NCBI GenBank assembly: GCA_932294295.1
Contig: OW028584.1
Location: forward strand, 30,675,231 to 30,739,230
Length of the DNA stretch: 64,000 nucleotides
Reading direction: 5' to 3'
Source of the DNA: Alitta virens
Lineage: Eukaryota > Annelida > Polychaeta > Phyllodocida > Nereididae
Below, in pieces: positions 1 through 12,299 of this stretch. The translations under genes and the position numbers were made by a program. The notes beneath the pieces are model-generated. The model saw only the letters and a program-made list of their open reading frames with translations. It did not search any database and was not told the origin of the DNA. Position 1 is the first letter of the stretch. The number at the start of each line of letters is the position of its first letter.

Positions 1-195
1 AATATGTTTTTTTAATATAAACCAATTCGAAGGGTTCCATAGCTCTAATTAGTATTAACTAGTCACTTCACCAGTATTGATGTTTTTAGCAATGATTTTA
101 CTTTACATGTTCATTTTTATGTTTTTATAGTTGTAAGTATTTAAAAATAATATTTTTCCTAAAAATAGCAGTCCACTAGTTGTTTATTATATATA

Positions 196-305
196 CCGTA
201 AAGGAGGGTATTATCGACAGGGCGGGTATTATCGACCCTTAAATTAGTTTGTTAACAAAATTGTTAACATTCTAATGTGAGTGTCGATAATACCCTCCTT
301 TACAG
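196..305. mobile_element. 110-bp MITE with 24-bp terminal inverted repeats and TA duplications
   Basis: The ends are C(C/T)GTAAAGGAGGGTATTATC plus GACA and its reverse complement, differing at one position. The element is flanked by TA (194-195) and TA (306-307), as expected for Tc1/mariner-superfamily insertion. The word GGGTATTATCGAC is repeated just inside the left end, and the centre holds the palindrome GTTAACAAAATTGTTAAC. There is no coding capacity, so it is non-autonomous. Confidence 0.85.
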
Positions 306-307
306 TA

Positions 308-2625
308 AGTATTTTGTAAATAATGAAAATAAAAAAATACCTGTAATTTCCATGTTGAATCATTCAGGTGACATCATACAATGAAACTGACCACTAACTA
401 TGTTTTTGTTTTAACCCCTGGATAAATGACGTCACCATGTGATGACATGCTATGACATGATATGACATAAGAACCACATGTCTTTAGATACCACAATTTC
501 ACCTTCCTTTGTCATACACCACCTGGGCAGTTTATGATGTAACCCCATATGTTTTGTCTTACAAAGACATAACAATAAACATGCAGGTATTGTATCATTG
601 AACACCGAGTTTATTTCAAGGTAATTGAAACACTACTTTATTACCTGTGTCAAAATCAATGATTACTTAAGTTTCAACAAGCGCGAGTAGTGGTAATATT
701 GAGATTATTTACCTTAAAATTGGATATCTGAGTCTTTTAGAGAGGTACCACTAATATGTAGATGACATCAATCTAATATGAATTAAATAATTTGCATTAC
801 AGTTCTGGTGGCTCCATGATCATACCTTATCAGTAGCGGATTTATGGGGTGGGGGGAGGGGTTAAACCCCCCCCCCCCCTAGGCCTAGTACATATTAATA
901 AAACATTTAGTGGTTTCTCCAATATATTTTATATAGTAACACTCAATGTCTGCAGAGGCACATATATGACACCACCTTATAGATTAACCACACCAAGGTG
1001 AGGGGTCAAAACTATGTCATTTCATCATTACACCTGCCACTGACTCAACCTAAGCAACTCAAATTATTAGACCGAAAATAACCCATATATGTATTCAAGT
1101 CGAATTGTGAGCCAAAAAAGTACTCGAGCACCGGACTAGTTTTCATAGTCACACGACCCCCATCATGCACCTGGTTGCCATGACATCACACCCGCATCAT
1201 CACCATGGATACCTGCATCAACCTGCATCCCAGAACATCCTGTACTCACAATTATCGTCACCTGATTATTATTCTATTATGGGACTTTTATTATGTTGTC
1301 AATAACTGTATGCAGGTCGTTATAACTGTACTCACGATAAATTGGTTCTTTCTGTTTGTCTGTCTGTCCGTGTTGGGTCTGTCCATGGGTCTGGGAGGGG
1401 TAAGTACACTATACGATGAAATAAATTAACTTTGGGCAAAATCTATCTATCTACCTGTTTATCTATCTAAATATCTATCTACTATCTATCTATCTATCCA
1501 TCTTTCTATCCATCTATCTTTACAAAATTTCACACAATAACGATGGTATACCAAACATATTGCATGCTAACTTCAACGCTAAATTTCAAATTAGCCAATA
1601 CCTTGATATTTGAACCTAACTTCTAACATCCGGTTATGCAACCAAAGATGTTGAAATTATTGTTTACGAATTAAAGCTAATAAGCTATTCAGTCTACAGT
1701 CTATCTTCAATCTATTTTCGAGCTACAGAGCTTTAACTGAAATCATATGTTGGAAATCTACTACAGACGAAGTATTGCGCAATGTTATGTCAACATTATA
1801 TAATTTAAATCATACGAGTCTAGCTTTTGTCTTTGAAAGAAGGTTTATGCAATACTCTTTTTACTAAAGGGTTGGCAGAATGACTGAAAAGCAGTCATGT
1901 AGAAGAAAAAAAGTAGATCCCTCATAGGGGCTTTAATTTTGCCCCCTCTACCTGCATGTTTAACTAATTACTAATTTATCAAAACACAAATTTGATCTGC
2001 CCTTATATTATGATCAAAATTAATTTATTTTTCAGTGGACCTTTCGCCAATCTTTTTTATTATTATTAATTTTTATATCATAATTAAAATTATCATGGTG
2101 CCCTTATTTACTGTGTATTTTCTATGTTTACATATTTTTTTAAAAATAAATTAATCATTCCAACATTTATTGCTAGAAATTTAAAACAATCAGCAACAGT
2201 ACACAACTTGTTCATAAGTTCACATACAACAAACCTATTAAATAAGCAGCAAATGACCAACAACAAAAAAAATTTACACTCTAACAACATCGAGGCAAAT
2301 GAATACTTTAGTTCCAACGAAATTAACAAAACATGAAAGAGCGCTGTAGGACACCTGCACAAATAAATGATTATGCCTTGGAGCGAAGTCATGATGGATA
2401 GCACGTGTAGCCAGGTAATCAATTACGGGAGTACAACAGGTATTCCATTTTGTTCTGCAACACATGTACAGTACACATGTTAACTTAGATGTACTGGATG
2501 ATACATTAGACAGATGCAATGTATTGTTGATGGGTTTATGTTGAGTATGTTCTGACTGCACCTATGTATTTATACTCCACTTTTTAAACATTTGTGTGTC
2601 TTACTCATTTCAGTTAATGTTGTTA
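308..2625. other. No gene seen
   Basis: AT-rich sequence with a TGACGTCA at 427, a poly-C tract at about 867-879 and the CTAT repeat. Short ORFs lack splice or family support. Confidence 0.5.
1441..1520. repeat. CTAT microsatellite
   Basis: Imperfect (ATCT)n with interruptions. The ORF ending just left of it (1205-1429) has no other support. Confidence 0.9.
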
Positions 2626-2741
2626 TTCAATCAATCAATCAATCAATCAATTAATCAATTAATCAATTAATCAATTAATCAATCAATCAATCAGTCAGTC
2701 AGTCTATCAGTCTATCTATCCATCTATCCATATATCTATCT
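2626..2741. repeat. ATCA/ATTA/TCTA compound microsatellite
   Basis: (ATCA)n, (ATTA ATCA)n, then GTCA and TCTA/TCCA blocks. Similar compounds lie at 26758-26820 (GATA/GACA) and 37439-37494 (ATCA then TCTA). Confidence 0.9.
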
Positions 2742-2875
2742 TACACTGCTCTGTCTTTCTACCAGCTTAAAACACTTCTTTCTTTCCTACTTTCTTTCTT
2801 ACTATATTTCTTTCCAACCAATTTCTCACTCTTTCCAACTCATACTTTTTTTCCCCCACCCATTCCAAGTGCCTA

Positions 2876-3099
2876 TCAGTAGAATTCACACCTGCCTGTC
2901 TTATCAGTCACAACAATCGCCAGGTAAATGTCTGTTATGTTATCCAGATAGGAGCGGATTGAATAGGGGGCTGTCCTCTTGTTAAAGAATGTTGAGTTGG
3001 CATCATTTAACATGTTATCATCAGGGCAGGACCTACACATTTCCAGCAAGAGATAAAAATCTTCAAATCTCTGTATGTTAAGCAGCCCCACAGCATCTG
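2876..3099 (-). CDS. Candidate second exon, terminal or internal
   Basis: Minus strand acceptor TTTTTTGTCCTAAAATTACAG, then an open frame of good complexity: DAVGLLNIQRFEDFYLLLEM, a short Cys/Asp stretch, then YSIRSYLDNITDIYLAIVVT. It either runs to a TGA at 2878-2876, or is spliced at GGCAG|GTGTGA (exon end 2892, phase 2). With the upstream exon it would encode about 97 residues if terminal. No homology is recognised. A different frame is also open across part of the region, so a frameshifted pseudogene is an alternative. Confidence 0.3.
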
Positions 3100-3298
3100 C
3101 TGTAATTTTAGGACAAAAAATCCAACTCCTAGGGTCATCAAAACAATGTTATCACCTCCAAACAAACAGTTAATCAGGCCATTATTCAACACAGACCATT
3201 GAATTCGTGGAAAAATACAGACAATCTAGTCCCCCCGTATAGCGCATTGATACAGTCCCCTGCTGGGCGGTGATAAGGTCCGCGCAACCTAATCACAC

Positions 3299-3368
3299 CT
3301 TGACACGCAGGTAACTCTGCGCCAGGTATTGTAGTTCCAGTGGCGTCCATTCTATGGAGACAATCCAT
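3299..3368 (-). CDS. Candidate first coding exon of a small two-exon model
   Basis: Minus strand ATG with A at -3 and G at +4. It encodes 23 codons, starting MDCLHRMDATGTTIP, plus one base, then a donor CAAG|GTGTGA (phase 1). The next candidate exon, 2892-3099, starts in phase 1 after a good acceptor, giving a 199-bp intron. The promoter-like CRE/E-box cluster at 3456-3570 sits about 100 bp upstream. Without splicing, this frame runs to a stop near 3186. The model rests on splice-site inspection only; no family recognised. Confidence 0.3.
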
Positions 3369-3455
3369 TGTCAATTGTCCTTCATTGAACAAATCAGTAG
3401 CTCTCAAATTCACATACGTCACCTATCTCAAGGCACAATGGGGTTCAATACGAGT

Positions 3456-3570
3456 CACATGACCTCTTGACGTGACGTCACAGCGTGGCTGACGTCACAA
3501 TCGGTGGCGTGCGCCACGTGCTTGCAGGCGTGCGTCATCAGAAACGTCATCACACTCTCATTATTGTGAC
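3456..3570 (-). promoter_or_regulatory. CRE and E-box cluster, candidate promoter
   Basis: Two full CRE palindromes TGACGTCA (3473-3480 and 3490-3497), an adjacent CACGTG E-box in GCGCCACGTGC, and CRE half sites (GCGTCATC, AACGTCATC, GTGACG) within about 110 bp, with locally raised CpG. CRE/ATF and bHLH factors bind these words. The island is placed to drive the minus-strand model at 2876-3368, but could equally be a distal element. Confidence 0.45.
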
Positions 3571-5039
3571 GTTAATCAGCCTCGAAATCTTAATTGCTTC
3601 AATTCTAGTCACCTGTATTAGGCCCCTATCTTAATTAGGATCTAAAAATCCCACCACTACCAGCTATAGGAGTCCTAGACATGCACATTTAAGGTGATTA
3701 TTTAGATAATTTGTATCTTTATTTTATTGGAAAATTTAACAGTATAACATTTACAATCGACAAATTTCATGATTTATAACAATTGGCACAATCATTGTTA
3801 CTAATATAACTATAATACACACATCTACATGTTGTGGCACCTACATGTATGCCTGTATTTCCATAGCATGTCATAATGATCAAAATGGTACAAAAAATAC
3901 CTCCCCCTTTAAATTCTTGATAACATTATCATTCTGGCTTTTGATGGTCTTTCATTTTTTGGCTCTTTTATTAATATGCAGTCCTTTTTATTAATGAGAG
4001 TTTAATAGAATTCAATTGTTTTATCTGTTCCATTGTGTCCACACGCCATTGTTTATGCCACAACTGCCTCGTTCCCGTAACTCTATCAGAGACACACGGA
4101 CAATCGATTGTAATTCAATTATCACCAAAAGGAGGCTAAACAATAGGCGACAGGGAGAACAATGGGGTAACTCAGGGTGCAAAGCAGGTAGATGATTGAA
4201 CCTTGCAAAGATTGCTAAAACTGAAGGTTTACTGTTTCTATAAAAATTACTATAACTTTATATGAAATATTTAATATAAATATACCTAGTCTTGTAGGAC
4301 TCATAATTTATTTAAGAGTGGTGGGGTCTCTACTTGCCTGATAAAAAGCACCAGCATCCAGCAATAAGATACTAAGCCATTTACAAACATTAAAATTATT
4401 ATTTTCTAACTTCTAATAGGCCTATATCATTTTTTAATACATCATTTAGTCATTTAGAGTTGGCACTGGCTTTTTCAATGTGCCCCAGAGATTCGAACCT
4501 AACACCATCATAAGCTGAATATCAGCCTTATACCAACTGGCCCAATGAACTGTATAACAAATGCCACCAGGTGGTGGGCACATTAATTCTGAGGATTGTC
4601 TCAAACACGTTTGTATCTATTGAATGTTGCATTTGCATATTGAGATGCACAGATTATGGGTAGACACTGCATGACAATACAACATGTCAACAAAGCATGC
4701 TGCCTTCCCACCCAAGTCATGCTGTTCCCTTGATAAAGCATGCTCTGCACAGACTGACAGAGGCTCAAACAATGCTTCGATTTTTTAAATGGCAGAATTT
4801 TAAGAACTAAATATAGGGGGAACACATTTGATGAGAACTTAAGTATATGTTCTCTACCCTACATGCAATTTGAAATTAAAGAAAGATGTCATGTTGAGAG
4901 AAAGATAATTATTTTCTTCCTTTTTGTTTTGGCTCCGTTTTCAATAAAACAATAATAGAGGTCATCATATAACCTCAATAGAAGCAAAATTGGTCACAAC
5001 AGGGCTGCAGCATTTCATTAACATCCTCTCTCTCCTCAA
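3571..5039. other. No gene seen
   Basis: AT-rich. Holds a Sox-like cluster at 4022-4190 (GCCATTGTTTATG, ACAATAGG, AACAATGGGG, and the palindromic CAATCGATTG) and a tRNA-like SINE head at 4486-4548. Confidence 0.5.
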
Positions 5040-6060
5040 ATCAGACTGATTTTATTGACAGCTTCTTCAGCAAAAAGTGATTCCCATCGCCCGAAATGCA
5101 CATGGTCAGTCATCTGATCCTGTGCCCCCACTCACACCGCAGTCTGTGTTTACTGAAGGAAGCCATTCTTGGAGGAATCCCCCATTTGGGCCACGTGCCA
5201 AGTAGTGTGGGAGGACCCCGTTAGGTGAAGAGGACGACAGCGTTCCAAACAAACGACAGCAACACACAATTTGCTTGTTTTGGGGCAGGGGTGGATATCT
5301 GATTAGCTCTAAGAATTAAGGGGTGGTAGGTGGATAGGACAGTAGGCCTACGGATATCTGCTTTATTGTAAGGCTTATTAATTGCAACTTCTAAAAATAG
5401 AGCCTATGCCTAGGCATGCCTGATAATAAATTATCCAGACTTCACTGCAAAGTGCAGACCCTCAGGCCGAACTCGCCGAATTCACCAAGACCCTCTCCTG
5501 CGTAGAAGCCTGATCGAGAGATTTGCGTCAAGACTGGCAACCGACGCTATCAATACAGTAACTTCACATTCAACCAGGTCTCCATGGTAGCTACTATATA
5601 CATTGTACCCTAAATCAAACAAAAGCACTTCAATTCATGCCTATCAAGTTGGCCTAAGTACAGTGTGAGCTGAACACAATTCTCCCCTATTTCTTCTCCA
5701 TATTTCCGCCCCTGTTTTTGCGTGGAATCTGCCCAGGAGCGACCAGCAGACGACAAATGAACAGCGCTTCATTGACAATATGCACAAATCTGTTCCGTAA
5801 ACAATCGAGTCTGCCTGTGCAAATCTTGGCAGTCACGTGGCCCTATTGTTTTCTCCATCCGTGGAGGTGGAAATCTCAGGCGCTCTTCTCAGGTAGAGGC
5901 GATATTATTGAAGGCGATATTGAATTCTTTCCCAAGCAAAGCAGACGAATCCTGAGTCAGTGACTCACGGCAGTTGCCCACTGTGTGTTCGTATTGACAG
6001 AAAACAATCAAATTTAATCAACGCAGTCTCAGAATTGACTGTGAATCGACTAGCTTAGAA
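5040..6060. promoter_or_regulatory. GC-richer, repeat-free island, candidate regulatory region
   Basis: About 1 kb of higher-complexity sequence with GCCACGTGCC, AGTCACGTGGCCC, several (A)ACAAT(A/C/G) Sox-like words and GACTCAC/TGACTCA-like AP-1 words near 5960. An 81-codon plus ORF (5718-5963) has no other support. It continues in character to about 6850 (CpG-rich GGCGCGAAACG at 6490). Confidence 0.3.
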
Positions 6061-6850
6061 CTTCCCCTTGCCTTGCTTCTCAATGATTGCTAGGCCAACT
6101 TCTGACTCTTATTTTTTTTTTGGGCTTTTCAAAAATTATAATTTAATTTAAAAAAAAGTTATATTTATATATACAGCATTACACTAATCCATTATCAGGG
6201 CCAGTCTGAGGCATACATTATATAGGCCTACTATTAAGTTAAACTTTACCACTCAATAAATTCTGATTTCCTTTTTGGGTTTTGTAACGATGATTCAGTG
6301 TCCTGAGCTCATATTTCTCAAATTGCCAATCTCGGAACTAAATTTAAGCTGATATGTTGAGCTTGCTGAAACTTCTACAAATTCACTAATTCACAACCAT
6401 AGCTAACCATACACTGAACTAACAAGACTATATATTTTCCCTTAGCCTTACCCTACTTAAAAGAGCTGCAAAGCAGACGACATAATTTTTGGCGCGAAAC
6501 GTGAGCCGGACTGGCTCTGCATTTTTGCGCTCCCCGACCGAAGTGCAGCTGCTGTCGCCAACACCGAATACCTGACGGGTGCCTCTCATTGGGAGAACAA
6601 TGTTAGAGGCCGAGAGAACAATGGACGATTAACAGAAGTCACTTTAGCCTCGTTTTGAAGCTGCCCTTTAATCTGACAGGAGGCGGGGTGGATCTGTTTA
6701 GCTTGGGGACTATGGGGCGCGTTGGATCATGGGCAGTCTGCCCCTCTCCACCTGTCTGCCTGTGAGCACCTCCTGTGAGCATCGCAGAAGAGTCAATCCA
6801 GTGCTGGGTGCTATAATATGGCAACTCAGTTTGGGACTGTTTCATTCAGT

Positions 6851-8499
6851 TGTGAAGTTACAAATTTAATCATCGTATTGAAACATTCTAAATTTGGTTA
6901 CCTATTTGTCACACCCATAATATAATATATTATCAAAACTTGCAAACATAAATTCATCACTTGTAATAATAATCTGACATTTATGGGTCACTTTAATTTG
7001 TTCAGTAAACCGTTAGTAATGCAATTAATTAAATTTTTCTTCACATCTTAAAATGTAGCCACCATTTTTGTAATCCAATTGTGTATAGTCCTTTCATAGA
7101 TGATTATGTAGGACCACGTATACGAAGTCTTGTGACTCCATGGTAGGACTGGGACTATAGGTGGTATAGCAGACTGATTTATCAAACTGGTGAAGCATAT
7201 CATAGGTATATTGACTTGGTTATACCAAAATCGAAAATTTACCTACAGTTCAGACGACCAATACTCTGCTTTGCAAAGCTTAAAATATTTCAGCTTTGAA
7301 TACACAGACTCATAGTTCCAAATACCCAGTACTAGGTACCTGACATAATGAAATTAAGTCAAATCCCAGTTAGCCAATTGTTGCCCCAATCTACCAATGG
7401 GGCATCCTGCCATGCCCTTTGCTGCTGATGCTTCTGATGCTGACGCCACACTGGCCACCCCATCCTGCTGTCCCCACCCTCCCTGGGACCAGGGGCTGCC
7501 GGAGCCTACTTCAAAGGGGTCCACATCGTTTCATGTTTCCCCCCTTGGCTACAAAACACTGTGGATTAAAAGTGAAACGGAAAATTTAATCTGTGATCAA
7601 ATGTTGAATTTATTCATTAGTGCAAGTGTACCATTTGTCAGGTAGGAGCCAGTTAATTCATGTGTGGGGTCAGTTAATTCATCAGGTTTAATAAGAGGGT
7701 AAACCTGTAAAATCAGGGCTCCTGCAACATCATAAAAGGGGGAGGGGGTTTGGGGTGAAAAAAGCTAAAATGAGCAATTTTGGAAAGTGAAAGGAACCCT
7801 CTGCACCTTTTATCAAACCACCTGGCGGCGGAAATTTTGTCTGATCTTCTATCAACTTCATCAGATCTTTTATTCATCTTTATTCATTTTATGTATCATG
7901 TTATTTCCTGTAATGAAATACTAGAACTTAGAAGTGATGGCCTCGTGAGAGTAAAATTCATCACCTTTTGATCTTGGTTTTAATTACAGTTGACCTTTTT
8001 ATTTATAATAAATACTAATTATAATTTTTTCATATCAATTTCTGATGATTGCTATCATTGCTACGACCTTAGATCTTTACTCCAATTAACACAAGTAAAA
8101 GTCAATGATTTGCAGCAAATAATTAAAAATTCTGATCACAGACAGATATTAATCTTGGCATGCATAACATTTAAAGAACACCCGTGTTTATTAAGTTCTC
8201 TGCTGTTTTTATTGATTTCTGCAGGAAATAATCTAAGTATTTGCATAATTTTAATATTCATAGACAGGCACCAAAAATCCAATATTTATGGACGCTTAGA
8301 AGAGGAGTTTAATGGTCATTGCACTGAATGAACTGAATGAACTGAATGGAAATTCCAAAGTAAAAAAATATTAGATCCATGACTTCTAGTCAAAACAGTA
8401 TCATCCTCAAAATAACTCGATGCACACATTTACATTGGCAAACGAATGACATCTCACCTTCAACGAACGACAGATGATTAGTCAGTTTTTAATGATAGG
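6851..8499. other. No gene seen
   Basis: Mostly AT-rich. A GC-rich island with CTG/ATG-rich triplets at 7397-7520 gives an 82-codon ORF of doubtful meaning. The ORF at 7990-8331 is AT-rich and ends in a (CTGAATGAA)n tail typical of a LINE 3' end. Confidence 0.45.
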
Positions 8500-8726
8500 C
8501 TGTCAGAGGCAGGTGTAATGATGAGATGATAAGGAGTCTACACCATGTTACACCAGGACCAGACACTGAGTACAAGGCACTCCTTGCACTACCTGCAGTA
8601 CTTGGGTGGTGCAAGGCATCTATATGCATCCATGAAACTGACTGAGCTAATAAACACTGCGCATGTTGGACCCAGGACCTACAGAGGAACTGGCAAATGC
8701 TTTAACCACTAGACCAGTCTCAAACA
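8500..8726 (-). mobile_element. SINE family 2 copy
   Basis: Contains AATGATGAGATGATAAGGAG, TACACCATGTTACACC and GACACTGAGTACAAGG in the family order. A decayed tRNA-like head follows on the minus strand at 8726-8668 (CTAGTGGTTAAAG...GGTCCTGGGTCC). The body is partly replaced by a short insertion. Confidence 0.55.
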
Positions 8727-8925
8727 CGACTGTATACTCACTTTATGTTGAGATTGTAATATATATCTAGTTGGTTTGTCTCATTTGAGATACTTCCCAT
8801 TTCTGTCTAGTTTTGCCGCAAAATAATCCATTTCTAACAAAATCTCTCATAAATTTCATCCTGATCTGTCGGTAGAACAATACATGAAGTAGCTGCCTCC
8901 TTCTGGTGGTGCCTTCTTGTCTCCG

Positions 8926-8980
8926 GAGAGCCAGAGAAAGCTAAAGAGAGCCAAAGAAAGCCTGAGAAAGCCAGAGAGAA
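8926..8980. repeat. GAGAGCCAGAGAAAGC short tandem repeat
   Basis: Four to five degenerate units of about 14 bp (AGAGCCA(G/A)AGAAAGC(C/T)). Confidence 0.8.
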
Positions 8981-9429
8981 CTTGTTCAAAAGATCATTAA
9001 AAGAAAATGCAATCCTCTCTCCAAAGGCTTATAATTAGGAGGAGTAACTCAAGGAGCATCTGTTGAATATTTATGAGGACGACGTCCCCCACCATCTCCC
9101 TGTGAGAGGTGATCGTCATTTGCATATAATGTAAGCACCAAAAAAGGACAGGATGTGGTATTTGTTAAAGAGCAAAGATTAGTGCATGAATTAGTAATGC
9201 TGGAGTTATCAACGTCAGAATAAAATGCAAAATTCAGGGAGGTATTACGTATTTGAATTAAAGAATCTGATCATAAGTGCAAAAGATCCAGGGTCAATTA
9301 ACACCATTCATTCATTCATAAGAAATAAGTCAAATTTTATGTAATATAACTTAAAGATGCTCTCTTTATTTAATCATAGATTCAGTCCTGGAAACATGTC
9401 CTAGCTGTCTTATAAAAATATATTATTCT

Positions 9430-9625
9430 TATAATTAGGGTTGGTTCCTTTAAGTGGTTGATTAGTGAGTTAATGTAGAGGTGGTTTTAAAGTGAATTGA
9501 TGCTAATAGTGAGATGTTCTTAATAGTGAGGTGCTCTTAATAGTAGTTTTACAGTTATGTTGGTTTTAATAGTGAAGCGGTTTGTGTAGCACAGTGGTCA
9601 TAATATTGAGGTGGTTTCACTCCAC
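9430..9625. repeat. Array of GTGAGGTGGTCTTAATAG-like remnants
   Basis: Six or more irregular copies of a motif like AATAGTGAGGTG(G/C)TCTTAA, the reverse complement of the ATTAAGACCACCTCACTATT motif of the dispersed pogo-like relics. It may be a small tandem expansion or nested insertions. A partial tRNA-like word (TGTGTAGCACAGTGGTCA) is at the right end. Confidence 0.4.
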
Positions 9626-9639
9626 CAGAGCACTCGAAT

Positions 9640-9845
9640 CATCACTGAAAAGAGCAAAAAGGGCACCTTACATCGAGTGCACAGAGGTCACGGGGGCACA
9701 CCCTTCAAAACAAACCCCTCCACAGCAGGTAAATTTAAAACAAACACAATGGGAAGGATCACAAGAGAACAAACAATGGCCATGTGACGCATCTTCCCAA
9801 CAATCAGACAATCGAGCCTCGCTTCCAAGTATTTGAAGTAAAGAG
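9640..9845. promoter_or_regulatory. Sox-word cluster
   Basis: ACAATGG (twice), AACAATCAG and ACAATCG within 90 bp, in a non-repetitive, GC-richer stretch. Similar clusters: 4022-4190, 6590-6630 and 36530-36760. Confidence 0.3.
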
Positions 9846-11121
9846 GTACTGTCATCACTTGACACTACTCCAATTTTTCACATTTCTCAAATTTCTCGTA
9901 TCTCAGGCCTTGAAATCACAGAAGTAAACAGAGGATCTAATAAATATTATATTTTGGCCAAATGGTAAAATTTCCAGTAAATTTAAGATGAGGAAGATAG
10001 AATATATCTAATCTAAAACAATGCATGATACAGTACTGCATTTTACTAGCTTTTCTGAAATTCAATATTTCTTGAATGTCTACATACAATGCATGTTTAT
10101 TATATAAATATCTTGAGGACACGAGTAATTCTTTTTCTAGCAAATTACACCTACAGTCACAAAATATATGAGGATGATACCGTTTTATTGTTATTTGAGA
10201 AAAACATAGCTTCATTGGTGAGGTGGTCTTAAAGCGAATCGAGTGACAATTTTTGGTAGTATTCTTTCAAATTCTTTAAAAAATAAGCTTTATTTATAAC
10301 AATACCAGCTACATGTATAAGGCTACAGTAGGCCTATACTGTAACATCACCTTTAAAAGCATAGAGCACCTTTTCTACTCAACTTCTCAAATTGCAGCAA
10401 TACTTCAAAATCCCCCCTCCCACCCCTTCTTCCTAATTTCAAGCATCAACACTAGCAGATGCACCTTTTTTCACTCTCCTCTCATCTGAAACCTGATCCA
10501 AGCAAATGAGTGTCTTTGTTCAACTATTGAGAAACTGAAACGAGGCTCAATGGGACCACGTGCTATTGTTTGGTGACTTCTCGCCCTCTAGCGGGTGTTA
10601 TTAATTGCCCTACCTGCAAGAAAGGGGAGAGGGGAAAGGGGTTAATAGCCAATACAAATCACTCTATTGATATGATTCGAGCTATTCTCATGTTTAATAA
10701 GGAAATGTTAATTGAGGTTCATTTAGCACATTGTTGAGAATAGAAAACAATCCAAAATTGAGATCCCCCTCTCCTTTTTTTTTTCCATCATGATTGAAAA
10801 TATTGAAGTCGTTTAAGTGATAGATTTTTAGTTGATCAAGCAGTCATAAATGTATCGAAGTATCATACCATACTTAGTATTAAAGGCATTGCTGTCATAA
10901 ACAAAAAAAAACGAAAAATTGGTTTTACTCATGCGTGGAAAATAGTGGCAATCAAATTCTCACTAGTCACGAGATGAAGTTAATAATAATAATAAATAAT
11001 AAAAACTCTGTATTTAAAGTCACAATAAAATAAAGTCGAACTGGAGTTGGCAACAGTCTTAATAATATTACATTTACAATAGTAGTGGTAGCAGCAGCAG
11101 CAGTAGTAGTAGTAACAATAA

Positions 11122-11153
<32 letters not shown>

Positions 11154-12194
11154 CTTTTGTTTCTGTTCTGATAAAATCGATTCATAATTGAACAACTTAA
11201 CACAAATAGATCAGGAGTTCAAGTGAGTACACTTTTCACCCACTCTCCACTTTCAATCCTACATGCCCCCCCCCCCCCCCCTCCATTCCTACAACTGAGG
11301 TAGCTTAGCTGCTGCAACAGTCTTCACCTTCTCTCATTATTCTGAAGCTGGCAGGAAATTGCCACTTATTAACTGCTTGCTTGCTTACTGCTGATCCTAT
11401 AGACAGAACCAATAGCATATGAGAGGAATCAATAGAGAGAAAATAGCAGATGGGAACAATAGTAGATTCACAAATAAATGGAGCATTGACTGAATAATCC
11501 AGTGGGAAGAGTTACAAGTTGTGCTACAATAGAAAATACAGGATTGATTGATTGATTGATCTTTCACCTGTTTGGAAGTTTTCTGCCAATGAAGGGTGAT
11601 TAATATATGATAACTGATATGTTAAAAAGTTGTGGAAATGAGATTTTGACGATTTTCTGTCATGCTGAATGGTATTAGAGTATTTACTATGCAGCACAAA
11701 CATAAAAACAATACAATATATCAGCTTGTTCCATAACTCGAAAATAGTAGATAAATACAGTATAGTTTTACCATTATGACTACATTTACCACTTTAAAAT
11801 GAACATTATATTTATAACATGTATTGGAAGTGTGTCTGCAACTTACTTCCTTAAATCAACTCTAGCCTGCATGAGGTGAAATCAAAGCATAGAAACTAAG
11901 ACCAATTTGCCAGAGAAAATTAAACCAAACAAAACAGCAGATCAGCTCATTTGGGTAAATACAATGCTGCAATGAGGAAGACCCATTTGGACCCCTTTGT
12001 GGAGAAAAATCAAGGCAAGAAGCCAATTAGTGGCGAAATTAGGTATGTAAATAAGGGTAGGTTAGAAAAAGGGGACATTTGGGCTGATAGACTAAAGGGT
12101 AGGGGGTAAAAAAAAGGGTGCCACATGGAGGGTAACACCTGTCCCACATGGATGATCACTTTCAGCCCTCCTTTGTTCCAGCTGACTGATTTTG
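9846..12194. other. No gene seen
   Basis: AT-rich, with the AGC/AGT array, a C14 tract near 11266 and a short (GATT)n at 11542. No exon-like signals noticed. Confidence 0.5.
11081..11153. repeat. AGC/AGT trinucleotide array
   Basis: (AGC)n then two (AGT)n blocks with an AACAATAAT interruption; overlapping ORFs (polyThr, polyTyr) are artefacts. Confidence 0.95.
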
Positions 12195-12290
12195 TTGCCA
12201 CTCAGCAGGCGTTCGACAAGGTCAGTTGTTTGTCCTGTGAGTTGAACTCTTTGATTCACCAAAGGCCTTCGACTCGCCCACTGTGCATCA
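12195..12290 (+). pseudogene. Possible reverse transcriptase scrap
   Basis: Two neighbouring words in different frames resemble the same RT motif: QQAFDKVS near 12200-12222 and LFDSPKAFDSPTVHH at 12247-12291. This would fit a frameshifted LINE relic but is short enough to be chance. Confidence 0.25.
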
Positions 12291-12299
12291 CTCAGGATG

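Noticed and set aside
1205..1429. 74-codon ORF with a hydrophobic stretch and a GGGGTAAGT donor-like end
   Set aside because: Next to a microsatellite, no acceptor or partner exon, and low-complexity hydrophobic translation.
7990..8331. 113-codon plus ORF
   Set aside because: Strong AT bias, hydrophobic low-information translation, ends in a LINE-like tail repeat.
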